Shown: positions 11,565 to 23,933, counted from the stretch's first letter. The stretch: DNA of 64,000 nucleotides from Porodaedalea pini (GCA_002794775.1 NBAY01000076.1:124001-188000), one strand, 5' to 3'. Translations and numbers: made by a program. Notes: generated by a model not told the origin, from the sequence alone.

Positions 11565-14500
11565 CTACTCGTCCTCATCGGAGACAACGATCCTCGCCTT
11601 CGTCTTTGGCTTACGCGCCTGCACTTCAGCATCCGAATCGCTCCCCGCGTCAGAGACACCCGCAGCACTGGATGGGCGTGAAGGGACTCTTGTCACAGAT
11701 GGACTGGTAGCCGCAGGCATCTCAGACGCTCCTCGAGCATCAGCAACTGAGCGTTTATAACGCGGCCGTGGTTTCGGTCGAGGTTTCACCTGTTTCTTTG
11801 TCTTCGGCAGCTTCGTACTAGTGTTCTTATCGAGAACTGCATCCACTCCAAGTTCGTCTGAATCCGAGCCTGAGTCTGATGCAGATGACTCCAGCCGTGC
11901 ATCGTCTTGCCCGTCATCCACCCCGTCTATCGAGCCTGGGGAACTCTTCCTTCTCTTCATATTCTTTGTCTCGCCGTCCAATGCTGCATCGTCACCTCCA
12001 CCCACCCAACGTGCCTTCTTTCGTTTCTTCGTCCCCGTCGCATGCATCGCCGCAACCTTTCCCTCAACTGCGAGACGTTCCGTCTTCTCGCGTTGTGCGC
12101 GCTCACGTGCCCAGAACGCATCATCGTCGCCGTACTCCACGTCCGAATCCTCAATGAACTGCGCACTCTTGTACTTCTCTTTCTCTTTCTTCTTCTTTGA
12201 GCGTTTCTTGCGGGGTTCGTCTTCGTCCTCGACCCCTTTTTCAGAGCCAGAGGAAGATGCAACGCGACGGCGGCGACGCCGACGACTCTTCTTTGAGAGC
12301 ATTTGTGTCGCCTTCTTCCCTCCGAGGTCCAATGGTGTCTCGATGAATTGGTTGATGACAGTCAAAGAACTTTCTAGATCCGACGGAAGGATCGCAGCAG
12401 GGACGAACCACTCAAGCTCATCCGCATCTGTTTCAGAATTAGGAAATCGACACCAGAAATGAAACTTATAGAGAGAACGCACTCTCGTCCAGAACGGCAA
12501 ATTTGATGAGGCGGAAGACGAGTTTCATGTGCGGGTTCTTGGTCGCGGCGTCTGCTTGTTCGTCACTCACATACGGAATCACTGCGAAACAGACGATGAG
12601 CAAAAATAAGGACTAGTCCGTGAAAGAGGTCCACACTTACAGTAGTCTTCGAACTTGGCGAGGGCCTCGTTCGATGGCTGGCGTAGATTGGTTGCAGTAT
12701 CACGCACGACGTCGTCCGTATCATCTAGCTGAGACTGAGAGGAGGACCCGTCCGTCTCCTCTATAATCCGCTGTCGCTGTCCGATGACCATCATGAGAAT
12801 CTAATGGTGATCGTCATATCAATAAGACAGAAGAGATAGGTCAGCAGCAAAAAGTGCAGACCTCTTTGACCCAGTCGACGAGCTCCTGTTTCCCGTTCTC
12901 CAGCAAGCATGCGATTGCGATGCCGAGCTGCTCACTCCACGAGTACCCCTTCTTCACCTGTACTTCGGGCGGATACTTGTCCGGTTCATCTAGCTCCCTG
13001 CCGCGCCCACGCTTATCCTCCATCGCCTCAGGCTTCCAGCTCGAGTACTGCTTCCAGCGGTTGCGGTTCTTCGGGAAGAATGCCTAACGAAGGAAACAGA
13101 ACAGCGGATGTGAGGAATTTCAAAATAAGTGAGAATCGGAGATGAGAGACGCACGTCAACGATAAGCATTGAATCCTCGTTCACCGCTTTGAAGAACTTG
13201 CGTAGAATGAAATTGATAAGTGCTACAAGATCTTTGTACGGTTGATCTCGCGGAAGCGTCGCTTGGCGGCTCAAAATGGACCTGAAAAGGTTCAGCGTCG
13301 AGACCTTGAAGAACAGACCCTCCGCTTTTGCCCTTACAGCCTGCCGGTGGAGAAGATTCGCCACCCGTTTCATCTGCTCTGGCGACGTGAACTCGTCGTA
13401 CCGTCCTAGGTATGAAAGGAGGGTGTGAGTTATCTCTTCGTGCGCAAATTTCTGGTGAGACAAAAAGATCAGCGTGAGAGAGGAATGAATAGAGAAGGGA
13501 CGCACCAGTTCGAACGCCTCGAACGTAAAGATGATTTCTTGCACAGCGTGCTCTTCATCTGAATTTGGTTCCGCTTGTTCCTCTGGAATCTCTTCCTCAT
13601 CTACTCCATCTGTCCAAGAAACACACTCAATTCATAACTGTGCTGTATGTTCGTATACGACAACTTACCTTTCCCCTTCCTCCTCTTTGCTTTCTTCTTC
13701 CTCACAAGCAGTTCCCCACCTCCGCGTTCCTTCGCCCACTTCTCCAGCATTCTCAGTAACGAGTAGCCGAGACGCACACTAGCATCGAGGTACCGTAGGC
13801 TCTGCACCCCCTCCCTGTACACGCGTAGCGCGTCTACTGCGATATCGAGCACTTCGCCGTTGTACACCAGTTGCTGTTGAAGGAGAGCGGCAGCCTCCGC
13901 CAGCTCCGGATCTGCCAGCTCGACATAGTGCATGCCATCAATAAGCGCTAATAGTTGAGTGAGGCATTCGATGCCAGCTTGCAGTTCTGTCCAAAGTTTC
14001 GGCTTGCGAGCAATCGTTCAGCTTAGAAACTTGTGGGAAAGGAGCATAACACAGACATACCTTATCCTCCACCGCTTCGCGCATGCGTTTGAGTATCCAC
14101 ACGATCCAGCCGCGCTCAATCACCTCGCTGACAAGATCAAATTCCCAGCTCACGGCCTGCCCATCCTTCTTCGAATTTTCGATCTGCGCCGTACGTACGG
14201 TAAGGAAAAACTCAAGGAACCAGCGCGTCACGAATAGCAACCGCAAATGATCCTTTTCAGTAATCTTGGGCCGCTCGGATTTGATATCCTTCAATAGAGA
14301 GGCAAGAAAGGCTATAACGCTATGAGAAACAAGATAATCTTCAGTATAGAGTTGAGGTACTCACTGTTAAAGCACACCTCGATGAAGGTTCGTGCGAGAC
14401 CTTGAAGTGTGTTTTTTGCGTCATGATCGAGATTATCTTGAGCCCCGAGCTCATCCACTTTGTTTGTCTTTTTGTACTGCCTGCGTTTCTTCATGTCAAG

Positions 14501-15614
14501 TATATCTCCAGTCTCCTGATTGAGCGCCTGCTGACGATGCAATACGAGTTTCTGAGCAGACGGTTCACTCGTTCCTGGTGCTTCAGTATCACCGCCATTT
14601 GTGAGGAGCTTTTTGGCTGGATTCAGGGTCACAGCAATGGTGGTACCAAAGCGAGAGTGTCGAGAGGATGCCTTGCGGGCGTTCTCCATCTTCAGTTTGT
14701 TCTCCGCCGCAAGGAGCTGGGAAAGAGTTGTTTGCGATCTCTGCGGGAATTGTATCAGTCTCAAGGCTTCTGAGCTGGAACATCGCGCTTGCCTTGGTTT
14801 GATCTATTGCGAGAGTAGATGGCAGAGACCCACGGAACAAGAGGTAAAACGTCTCTAGAACCAGAGTGTTCCATTGATTGAAGAAAGGATCCTTGGCGCT
14901 GGATGCGATGGTGACGAGAAGATCAAGGACATGTGCCTCAGAGTACGTCTTGATGAGTTTGGACTGCAGTGAGGATAACTCGGCCTGGTCGACGCTCGCG
15001 TGCATGTTGGGCGGACGGTCCTTGATGAATGCCAAGTTTCGGAACAGATGTAAGATTACATTGACGATCTGCCCGTCGCGTTCCTTTCGTTCCTTCTTGT
15101 CTTTTGCGATGCACGGCAACAAAATGCCAAATAGCGCCTGGATCACGCCAGGTCGAAGGAGCGCCGCTTTATAGTGTAAATGACTCTGGAGCAGCTGTGT
15201 ATAGTCCGTACCCCTATCTAGCTCCTCATCGAGTTCCTTGAGCTCCTCCGCTAGGTCTATGGGCCAGGTCATCGCAGTGACAAGGTCCGCACATGCGATC
15301 GCACACTTGTCAGTTACACGTCCCTTGCCAGCAGTTGCGAGGAGAATCGGGACGAGGTCATTAGGGAGGACACGCGCCGCCCAGAAGATTCGGGCAACGG
15401 TACGCTCATCGTCAGTATCGTCCTTGCGCCAGAACTTCTTGAGGTCCTTGAGACAGCCGTAGCATTCATCACCGAGCACGTACGTGTCACCCTCGAACCC
15501 GCCGAGCGCAGCGATGACATCGTTGATTGCAGGTGCAAGAATAGCGCGTCTGTCGAGCTGCTCCCCGTGTCGTTCATCGTCGGAGGGAACGGAGGTCGCG
15601 TCGTCACGGTCCAT
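11565..15614 (-). CDS. TOF1: Tof1/Swi1/Timeless, replication fork protection complex subunit
   Basis: The product acts at the replication fork with Csm3/Tipin to stabilise paused forks and support the S-phase checkpoint. Ten exons join in phase: 15614-14793, 14740-14365, 14311-14061, 14002-13669, 13609-13506, 13451-13155, 13083-12862, 12800-12641, 12581-12483 and 12427-11565 (1175 residues). The N-terminal Timeless domain is clear (GGFEGDTYVLGDECYGCLKD; DLVPILLATAGKGR; NVILHLFRNLAFIKDRPP). A middle helical region with TSPEQMKRVANLLHRQAVRA is followed by a basic and acidic tail (KKSRRRRRRRVASSS; FIEDSDVEYGDDDAFW) as in other fungal Tof1 proteins. The first intron (14792-14741) uses a GC donor. 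The start lies 252 bp from the divergent SGNH gene. Confidence 0.95.
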
Positions 15615-15866
15615 AGCGTGGTCGGAGGTAAAGACGCGTCGAGGCGCGTCTGTTCTCTGACACGCGATCGTGACACGTCACAGATTACGTATTCTTTCTG
15701 TTACGTCCCTTCCACCCAAAAGGAGCACGCGTCGATCACCGCTCGCACGAGTCTTATTCTTGGCCGCTCTTCGGCAGCGGTATACAGCGCTCTTTCCCCG
15801 ACGTCGATGAGGTCCTGCTGTCGTCCTCGGCTGCAAGTACTCTAGGCGACATTTCATTCCCAAATT
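15615..15866. promoter_or_regulatory. divergent promoter of TOF1 and the SGNH-type gene
   Basis: Only 252 bp separate the start codons of TOF1 (-) and the SGNH-type membrane protein (+), so both genes must draw on this interval for transcription starts. No TATA box is visible. It includes CACGCGTCG and GACACGTCACAG motifs. Shared regulation is an inference. Confidence 0.5.
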
Positions 15867-17685
15867 ATGCAACGACGGGTAGGCAAAGGGTCCGCGCACA
15901 TCTCGCCACCGCGGGCGGGCGGCGCATTGACCGGCACGTCCGCCGACATGGACTCTGAAAAAACCTCGCGCCTGAACCAGAAGACGTTCGGCGTGACGAA
16001 TCGAATATGGATCATCCTGGCGCTCTTCCTCTCCATCGTCGCCCTCACGCGCTTCATCCTCCCTACTGACCCGTCCATACCGCGACACGGGTATACCGAT
16101 ACTAGCAGTCTCACCCCAAAAAACTACATGAATGCGACCGACACGGATCCCAATCCATTCGAGTTCTGCCCTCTGTTTGGGCCTGGAGATGCTATTGGCG
16201 CGAAGCATGGAATTCACGCGTTGATGAAGAGCAGGTTGCACCTTGGCAGCGGTGCACGCGTGCAACGCGTCATTCACAAGGCGCTATCTGGCTTGCCAGT
16301 GACTATCAGCGTTTTAGGGGGGTCAGGTATGTCTGCTGAATCATAATATTGAATCGCGTTGGTGACCCCCAAGTACAGTATCTGCATGCCATGGTGCTGG
16401 TGATGACCCCATTTCCCCCAGATGTTACCCTTCCCGCTTCTTCCAATGGTGGAACGATGTGTTCCCTCACCCTGCTTCCGAGCTCACCAACGGCGCTCAG
16501 CGACGGACAAACTCCGCTTACTTCTCATTCTGCAACGCACATCATCTTCCAGACGTTACGGATCTTGTCATTCTCGAATTCGACGTGGACGACCCATTAG
16601 ACGACGCTTGGAAAGCACACTTCGAGCTTCTCGTCCGCTCTATCCTCGTTCGGCCAGATCAGCCAGCAGTGGTCATCCTAGGCCACTTCAGTCCACAGAT
16701 CATCGATACTTACGGCTTCCACGGCCCAGAGGTCATGCACTCCGTCGTCGCCCAATTCTACGACGTTCCGCATATCAGTATCAAACCTGCGCTCTTCCCT
16801 TCCTATATTGCTAAGCCCGACTCCATCAAAGCCTACTATGCCGATCCCGTGCTTGCCAACCCTTCTGGCCACGAACTCATGGCCGACGTCCTTATCCACT
16901 ACTTCCAGTCTCAAATCTGCAGCGCCTGGGCAGTCGCTACTGGTCACGCCTTCGATGTTGCCTCGCCGCTCCTCGCCGAACCACCCTCAGGCGCGGGTGA
17001 TGCTCCATTAATGGACAAGCACGGCGTGTTCGGCGGGCTCGGGAATCGGCTTGCCGACGGCGCGGGTGGCGTCGACAGCGCAGCGAAACACAACCCGCAC
17101 CTGCGTGTGCCGCTCGGCCGTGTTGCGGCAGCCCCTGGCGAGCAGCGTCGTGCTGCAGCGGAGGAGGTCGCACCGTCCTGCATAAGTGCGAATGACCTCA
17201 TCAACCCGCTCCCGCCGAGTCTGTTTACCGGCTCTGGCTGGACCGCGGTGCACCCGGCGCCTGGCGCGGCGGGCGTGACGACGTACGCGCACTACTGGAG
17301 CTCAGCACAGCCGACGAGCCGCCTGCGTGTGCCGATCCAGGTTGGCGCGGGCGACGTTGCTGTGTATTACTTGAAAGAGCCAATGAAGGACGACGATCCT
17401 GGGAGTGCGGTGCAGTGCTGGGTGGATGATAATGTTGCTGGTGCGCGTCTGCTGGTGAATCGGGGTGATGTGGGTGAGACTACGCCAATGTGAGCTTAGT
17501 GTTTCACGTTTCTTCCCCTTCCTCTGATGAAGACTAACGAATTGATTCTTCTCTCTCTCTGGACTAGCGTTGACGTGATTGACCATTATGTATCTCGCGG
17601 CTCGCACTTCGTCGAGTGCCAGCTCATGGGCGAGGAAGGACAACCCGTGTCTGCCTTCCGACTTCTCGGGATCTTCTCCTCATGA
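15867..17685 (+). CDS. type II membrane SGNH-hydrolase-like (CAP64-type) protein
   Basis: Three exons (15867-16326, 16379-17489, 17568-17685) encode 562 residues. After a short cytosolic part there is one membrane segment (IWIILALFLSIVALTRFIL, about residues 50-70) and a lumenal domain. The first conserved block, VLGGSVSACHGAGDDP, carries the Gly-Gly-Ser nucleophile-type motif and is split by the first intron. A later block, YADPVLANPSGHELMAD, has the Asp-x-x-x-x-x-x-x-His pattern expected of the catalytic dyad. Proteins of this layout in basidiomycetes are thought to modify polysaccharides in the secretory pathway. The substrate cannot be told. An alternative start is Met28. Confidence 0.87.
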
Positions 17686-18555
17686 CCTCAGACGTCTCAG
17701 CTTCTTGAGAGACTTCATATTTAATCATCTCGGGGTTCAGGTCGTCTTTATCCACATCACTATGTTTCTTATGTCCCTCTTCGCTATCGTTGGTTCTGCT
17801 ATACCGTAGAGATCGTCCGCCGCGTTTTGTAGGAGGCCGCCGTGCCGTTGCTTTTAACTGTGCCTACTACCACCACCTCCCAGCCACCTGGACTCCTACC
17901 TTTTGTTCTATGCTAGTGATATAGAAATATCTGTTAAATCATACACACTCTTCAAGCACTATGGCGTCGGGATGATTCGCACGGAAAGCAGGGACACAAA
18001 GCAACAGGTAATATAAACTCCTAGATAACATAGCCGTTTACATGACAGACAGCCTAACCTACAGTGGATAAGTTCTAAATTACAGGGTGGCGACAGCGTT
18101 AGCGTAGTAAGAATTATAGCAGACGGTATAGTTAATTTTATGACTATGAGCGGAACGCAAGTATAGAGGGATGGAGGGAAAGCGAAGAACACATAACATA
18201 TTTGGAAGTAAGTACAGCGTAGTCGTAGGTCCGATTAGACGAAAGGAGACAATAGAAATGCATAAAAGGATCGTTCATGCTTACGAACGGGAAGGGGGAA
18301 GTCCGAAGTGAAGAAGGTATAGAAAGGGATGGTATACGGGTATATCAATAATGATAAAGAACGTGTCCGTGAGATGTGGAAAGTCTGTCCATCGTTTCGT
18401 CGAGGTGAGCACAAAAGCTTGTCCCGCGTGTTGTGCCTACAATAATACCTCAAGACTTTTTTCTGCGTCTGTACAATCATATCCAGGTCGTCCTCGTGTG
18501 TGATCCGTAGTCATAGGGAGACGTGTGCGTGTGAGTGAGATCCTCATGTTGAGGG
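17686..18555. other. gene-free stretch
   Basis: This is the 3' flank between the SGNH-type gene (+) and a small minus-strand gene. Several 70-80 codon minus-strand frames are present, with no recognisable content. No repeat or RNA feature is seen. Confidence 0.5.
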
Positions 18556-18930
18556 TTATGAAAAGCCAGAAACCGAGCGTCTATCATCGCGGTGCAGAAT
18601 CGCACGCACCTTCTGCAACCCGCGTCGTGCGCGGCGGCCCATGCGCTTAAAGGCACAAGACGCGAAAAAAATGCGAGAATAAGCAAAGGGTGTAGCATGA
18701 AAGTGAAACACGTTGCTCACCTGAAGTACACGTTTCCACGCCGGCCTCACTCGAGTAGTTTCGCTCTGCGTATCGTCAAATCCTTCCGTCCATGTCGCCC
18801 TTGGATCGCTAATGTAACGGAATTGGGGCTGCCGGGGCTCGGGCAGCGAAGCCGCGCGTCCTTGGCTAGGTCCGGGGCCGGGAGATAGAGAGGTTGGGCG
18901 CTCGCCGAAGAAACTCGACTGAGAGGCCAT
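18556..18930 (-). CDS. small basic protein of unknown function
   Basis: The reading frame starts MASQSSFFGERPTSLSPGPG and is rich in Ser, Pro and Gly. It ends in a basic helix-like stretch (RMGRRARRGLQKVRAILHRD). A likely 75-nt intron (18720-18646, GTGAGC...TTTAAG) is a multiple of three, so the gene gives 124 residues unspliced or 99 spliced. The spliced form removes a Phe-rich insert that looks non-coding. No family is recognised. The start is the first ATG in frame. Confidence 0.45.
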   Translation of the reverse strand: MASQSSFFGERPTSLSPGPGPSQGRAASLPEPRQPQFRYISDPRATWTEGFDDTQSETTRVRPAWKRVLQVSNVFHFHATPFAYSRIFFASCAFKRMGRRARRGLQKVRAILHRDDRRSVSGFS

Positions 18931-19883
18931 AGGCTAATGGTCAATTTTGAATGAAATAACGTGAGTCAAAGCGTACTTGAATGGACAAGCACGGTGTTAT
19001 TTACCATGAAGCTTCGATACCCATACGGGCCAGGTCCCGGCGTTGGGGCGCGCCGATCGATATGATATTCAGGTGAGCTCTATATGAAAGAAGCAGTAGG
19101 GATTAGCATGCGGTTAGCCTTTTTGCGTGTGCTCCGCACTAGGAATTGGACTGACCGCCCGCCCGTAGAGATGCTCCGGATTCGCGAAAGGATGCCGATA
19201 CATCACGGTTCGCACCCTCGTACTTTCGCAGCCAGAAGAGAAGAGAGGCTCGCAGCGGTACTACAAATGAGAGAACGACGCTGCGTTACGTTGGGTGCGG
19301 CGTTGACAGAGGATTTGGGGGAAGCGGAAGAAACGAGCGTAGGCAACGTAAAGAACGTGGTGAGAGCAGGCTGTCTCTAGCGGTGTGAAAAGAATGGAAA
19401 AGAGCGTCAGATGAACCTGAGGGTGCTCGGCTGTATCTAGCAGTATTTCTGCGTGGGATCACAGCACAAGTGTCTGTCTCTGAGTCGGTTGCTAACAGCT
19501 CACAAACTCGACGTGACAGAAACCAGACTTCACCGGAAGTTGCGGGGGAGCACTGTCAGAGATGCTCTGCGACGTCGACACGTCGACGCTGCACTCAGCG
19601 AGAGCGTGCTGGGGAGGTTAAACCAGTCTTCCAGGACTGTTTTATGATTCAAACCGAGAATTGATGGGTTGAGGCAGGAGCTCAGGCCGCTCTTCTCGAT
19701 CAGGAAACGTTGATCCATGAGGCTTGTCTGACTTCAAATCAGATGATCGCCGCCTTCAACTTGGACGAGACGCTCAAGGACCCATATATCAGACAGGAAG
19801 TACACAGCAAGATAAGACGCTCAAACGATGGATCAAACAGTAATATGCATGAACGTTTAAGCGTTATCAATGGATGAAACAGT
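18931..19883. other. gene-free stretch
   Basis: This lies between the small basic protein gene and the 3' end of the kinase gene. A 98-codon plus-strand frame (19084-19380) has no recognisable domain. Nothing else is supported. Confidence 0.45.
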
Positions 19884-22488
19884 CTATCCATCGTCCGTGT
19901 ATGCCTTTCTAATCTCCCGTAACGTATCAAGCAAGTGTGACATAGATGGCCTCTCCAAGGGATTCTTCCTCCAGCACCGTTCTCTGCACATCTTTAATAA
20001 TTGCATCTCCTCGCTCTTCCAGTCAGAAAAACCCACGGGGATCGGCGGGAGCTCTCCACGATAAAGAGCAAGCATGACTTGTGCATCAGTTCTCAGATGA
20101 GAGTATGGCGACTTTTCGGTGAGCAATTCCTTCAAAAGACTTAATGTAGACTGAGCAGGCCCAGACTGTAACATATTGCTTACAAGAATTGTCATCCCAA
20201 AGGCCCACACATCCGATAACTTCGTGTGAACAATCTTCTCTCCTTCTCCGTCTTCATAACTCAGTAATTCAGGAGACATCCAGCGGATGGTTCCCTTATC
20301 GGAGCAGGTCGCGGTCTCTATCGTCGAGGTTGCGTGCATGAGGTGAGAAATTCCGAAGTCCATGATTAATGGGGTACCGTCAATGGTGACTAGGATGTTT
20401 GCCTTGGCAGAAAAAAAACCCACGCTAATGTTAAAGACGGCTTTCTATCCCTTACATATGTTTGTACTTACACACTTCAGATCTGCATGTATTACGTCTT
20501 CTCTGTGCAAATAGTGCAGGCCATTTGCAATTCCTTCGACCTGCGTTTCGACGCGAGCTCTCAAGTTGCTCACAAAGACGCAAGCATTAGGTAAATGCAC
20601 ATACCAAGGGCGATTTGTCAACTAGAGGGTTGGTCTTGATATACTCTATAACAGTACCATTCTCCATCCAGTCTGTTATCAAGGCTGGATAGCTATCTCC
20701 TATAGACATGAATCCCCTCAAGGGAAGGACGTTGGAGTGATGCAACTTTGACCAAACTCTTATTTCTCGCGATAATTTCTGCACGAAATAGTTCATAAGT
20801 GTTCATATAGGCTCAGTCGGGATAATATCACATACTTTTGCAAGGCCAAGATCGCTTTTAAGGTCGAATCGGAGCCGCTTGATGGCAACCCGCCTGTTAT
20901 CGAATGAGCAGATTCCAAGAAATATATCAGCATGTCCCCCGAGTTTCTTTGCAGTAGCTCCTTGTTGGACTATGTTATCGGTCAGATCTAATCCTGAGTC
21001 GGATAGTTTCTGAAGGAGACGAGCTAGAGAAGATGCTGTTGCAAGTAAATAGCATGTCATGAGAACTTCAGGGTCATAAAATTTCGACTAATCTGAGTAC
21101 CGTGGGTGGTTTCCAATCTTCCGACGGAAAATGTCTTCTCCTCTTCAGCTACAAGTAAGTCACACATCCGACTAAAAGCATGTCCTCAGGGAATCATCAT
21201 ACCAGAATCTATATGAGGAGTTGAATTGTAGAAACTTAAGAGTCAGCTGTCAAGAAAGGTTAAGGCATATTCTCTGACCATCTCGCTTTGGTATGGTATC
21301 TGGATTAGCATCCTTGGTTTCCCGATATTCAGGCTCCAGGCTTCGTATGGGAATACTGCGCCCATCCACTTGGGTCTCGATGATGCTTGATCCCTGAGCA
21401 GTCACTGAGTGATTAGGTGGTGATAGATCAAGTCAGCTCGTGTCGTAAAGCACAAAGGTCGAAGTACTGACAAACGGGAGAATACTTGCTCAATAAATAA
21501 AAATCAGTTGCCATAGTTTTTGATTTAACTTCAGGGCGGGGGGACGCGAAGAGCGATTGGGACTGCATGTATGATCCGGAGGGGCCATTCGGGCTGGAGT
21601 TCCCATTGGCGAGCGATGGATAGGGTGAGAGCACTGCTTGGAGGCGGACGGCTGTATCTTCGAACTGTGTATGAGATTGAGGAGTCTACAGAAATAGAAG
21701 GAGAGAGAAAATTAATAACAACTTCAAGCGAGACACAGTGGAAAGAAAAGAGTAGAACGTACTTCGAGCTCTCGAAATTCTGGATATCTCCGTCCAAGTT
21801 CATGGAAAACATCCCCACTCAAGTCTTTGAAGCGAGTACTGGGTAAAGTTGCAAGCTTCTGACGTGCTTGATCGCGTGCGGGGAGAAAGTCACCCCTGAC
21901 CGGCAGGAAAGGAACTTCTGGCAGGAACAGATCAAATCAAGTTGGTTAGATCGAAAATACAAAAATTCTATGATTATATCATTGCGGCAACCCAACACGC
22001 ATTTGGAGTAAAGCAGTCTCAGGTCCACCTCTGGAGAATCATGAACTGAGTGATTGTTGAATCGTATCCACCGTTTCCCAAATGACCCAAGAGCCGCAAC
22101 GACAAATAACAAGAAATATGAATCCAACACACCCTTGTTGTCTGTATTGTCCTTTCTTCGCAGAAGTTCATCATACACGTCAGTCGATAGCTCCTGAAAC
22201 TGTTGACGAGTTAGACGTGTTAGCTTCTCCCGAGCAGAGGCTCGGGCGTTCGCAGGCTCTACAATCACCGGCACGACAGTTATTACATAAAACCTGCAGA
22301 AACGACATTGCGAGCTGACCTTTAGCTAAGTAGTTCTCCAGGTAAGTGGCAATTTCCTTATAATGGATTTGAGCTGTCACTTCGGGATCTACGGGCATGG
22401 CTGAAGCTCTGGACTTGTCGCGTAACGGCTTGTACTGCCAGTACTGGTCCGACCGGAAACTAGACCCGGAGATGTCGAAGTCTGTCAT
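19884..22488 (-). CDS. Spa2-homology-domain protein fused to a TKL-type protein kinase (candidate single gene)
   Basis: N-terminal exons (22488-22320, 22258-22133, 21917-21763, 21685 to about 21470) encode a Spa2/GIT-type homology region with two repeats: EKLTRLTRQQFQELSTDVYD and ARQKLATLPSTRFKDLSGDV. Further exons (21393-21279, 21148-21101) lead without phase change into a kinase domain (21065-20836, 20778-20605, then about 20550-19884). Its motifs are VAIKRLR, HREDVIHADLK followed by Asn, IMDFGISH, RWMSPELL and LSDVWAFGM, so it looks catalytically competent. The linking exons contain no usable ATG, which favours one gene. The alternative is two genes, with the kinase starting at the Met at about 21059. 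The Spa2 part alone would be very short for Spa2 (about 200 residues). Such a protein could join polarity scaffolding to signalling; that is inference. Confidence 0.62.
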
Positions 22489-22753
22489 ATTCGATTGAGA
22501 CAGCGCCCTTGCAGACGTTGTGCGCTTCGTTTCTCCAAAGTAGATGCAGAAACGCGACTACAGGCGTGCTGGATAGTTTGCTTCGTGCTGTTACAGCCGT
22601 ATTTGCGCTCACGTGACTTTCGCAACCCAGAGTGCTCTTTCAGCTTCAAAATTCAATATCTCAGCCAATTCTCCACAGATTCTTGTTAAATAAACGGGTA
22701 AACTCATGATTAATTTACAGATAAACACTTGTCAGCTTAAATAAACAAGCAAG
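22489..22753. other. upstream region of the Spa2/kinase gene
   Basis: This short intergenic interval should contain the promoter of the minus-strand gene. No TATA box is evident. It becomes AT-rich towards the MITE. Confidence 0.4.
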
Positions 22754-23143
22754 AAGGTATAGAGGCTGCTCTAAAATACCTGCTCAGACAAGGAAAAATC
22801 CTTCCTTATTTTTACTGAGCTCAAAATCTGAAGCAAAAGACATCTAATTAATTGATTATGGGTCAATATGTCTCACCTTTTTGAAAAATACCTATTTGAA
22901 AGTAGCCTATTTCAAGTAAATTTGCAGAGTTTTTCAGAGGTTTAGCAGAAAAGATGAACAACATAGGAAAAATATATTTCTATACATATTTGCTGCTAAA
23001 AACCATGATAATCTACGTATATATACTTATATCATTATCCACCAATTTTAATGTCTTATGCATTAAATTTGAGCTCAGTAAAAATTAGGGAAGGATTTTG
23101 CCTCTCTGCACAGGTATTCTTCACAGAGCAGCCTCTCTACCTT
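22754..23143. mobile_element. MITE-like element with ~75-bp imperfect inverted ends
   Basis: The left end (22754 to about 22832) and the reverse complement of the right end (23143 to about 23067) share the order AAGGTA-AGAGGCTGCTCT, ATACCTG, AAATCCTTCC and TTTTTACTGAGCTC. The interior is AT-rich and non-coding. It lies about 270 bp upstream of the Spa2/kinase gene start. Target duplication was not resolved because the outer ends differ by a few bases. Confidence 0.7.
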
Positions 23144-23358
23144 CTCACATGACTATCTAAGCCCATTAAAATTTGACATAAACTTAATGATGAATTTAGA
23201 ATCTTTTTTGAAGAGAATCCATGAAGAATTGGGTGAGATATGCATTTTTTGTTTTACAATGGTTTGAGGTGCCCAAATGCACAAAAATCATGTGATCACG
23301 CTGCGGCAAATATTCATAAAAAGCTTGAACATCAGTAAGTGGCCACGCAGAAAGGGCT

Positions 23359-23588
23359 TCAGCAGCGTCTCTCACATTTGGTGGGTTCAACTCTCAATTG
23401 ATTCTGGTAACGAACTTTCTCAACTGCGCCTGTACTCCCTTCACGTTCTAGAGGCGCGGCTCCGTATGGGGCAAGGAGATCTTGTGGCGTAAATTCTTGT
23501 ATCAAGTTGGAATCGATGATCTATTTTCTTGTAATCTAACAGACCACTCGATCTACTTACCTCTTTGCCACACTCTAGGTTCTTCCAT
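23359..23588 (-). CDS. possible two-exon small protein
   Basis: ATG at 23588, exon 23588-23561, a 65-nt intron (GTAAGT...ACAAG) and exon 23495-23359 give 54 residues (MEEPRVWQREFTPQDLLAPY...). The residue mix is protein-like and the splice sites are good, but no family is recognised. A second protein-like run (NPPNVRDAAEALSAWP) follows in another frame. It could instead be a relic of a larger gene. Low confidence. Confidence 0.25.
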
Positions 23589-23933
23589 TTTCTCTTGGCC
23601 TTCACTCTCTTATCCACCATCATACCTGGGAAAGCTGCGGACCACAAGGAAACGCAAAGCTCTCCACGTGGCGTGGTGTTCGAGACGTACTGTGGCTTAG
23701 ATCCAAACTACTTTGCTGTCGCATTCTTTATGAGCGGGTATTTATGCGGACAATTGATTCATTATAAAGGACTCCTGCTCATCACTGACCATCGGCTCTT
23801 TGTTACTCAGAATCTCCTTTCGAGTGTTTGACTCTTATTTATTTATTTCTGAAAAGCTGGGATTTGGCCAAGCAACAAATACTCTGGCTAGACTCATAAA
23901 CAATAGGAGGTGACACCAAAGGAAAGCGTGAGG

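Noticed and set aside
11821..12462. 213-codon plus-strand frame
   Set aside because: It is a shadow of the charged C-terminal exon of TOF1, a Ser/Phe-rich translation of acidic and basic codons.
23441..23647. Minus-strand frame with basic residues (KRVKAKRKWKN)
   Set aside because: The alternative frame with a good intron (23359-23588) fits better, and neither is recognised.
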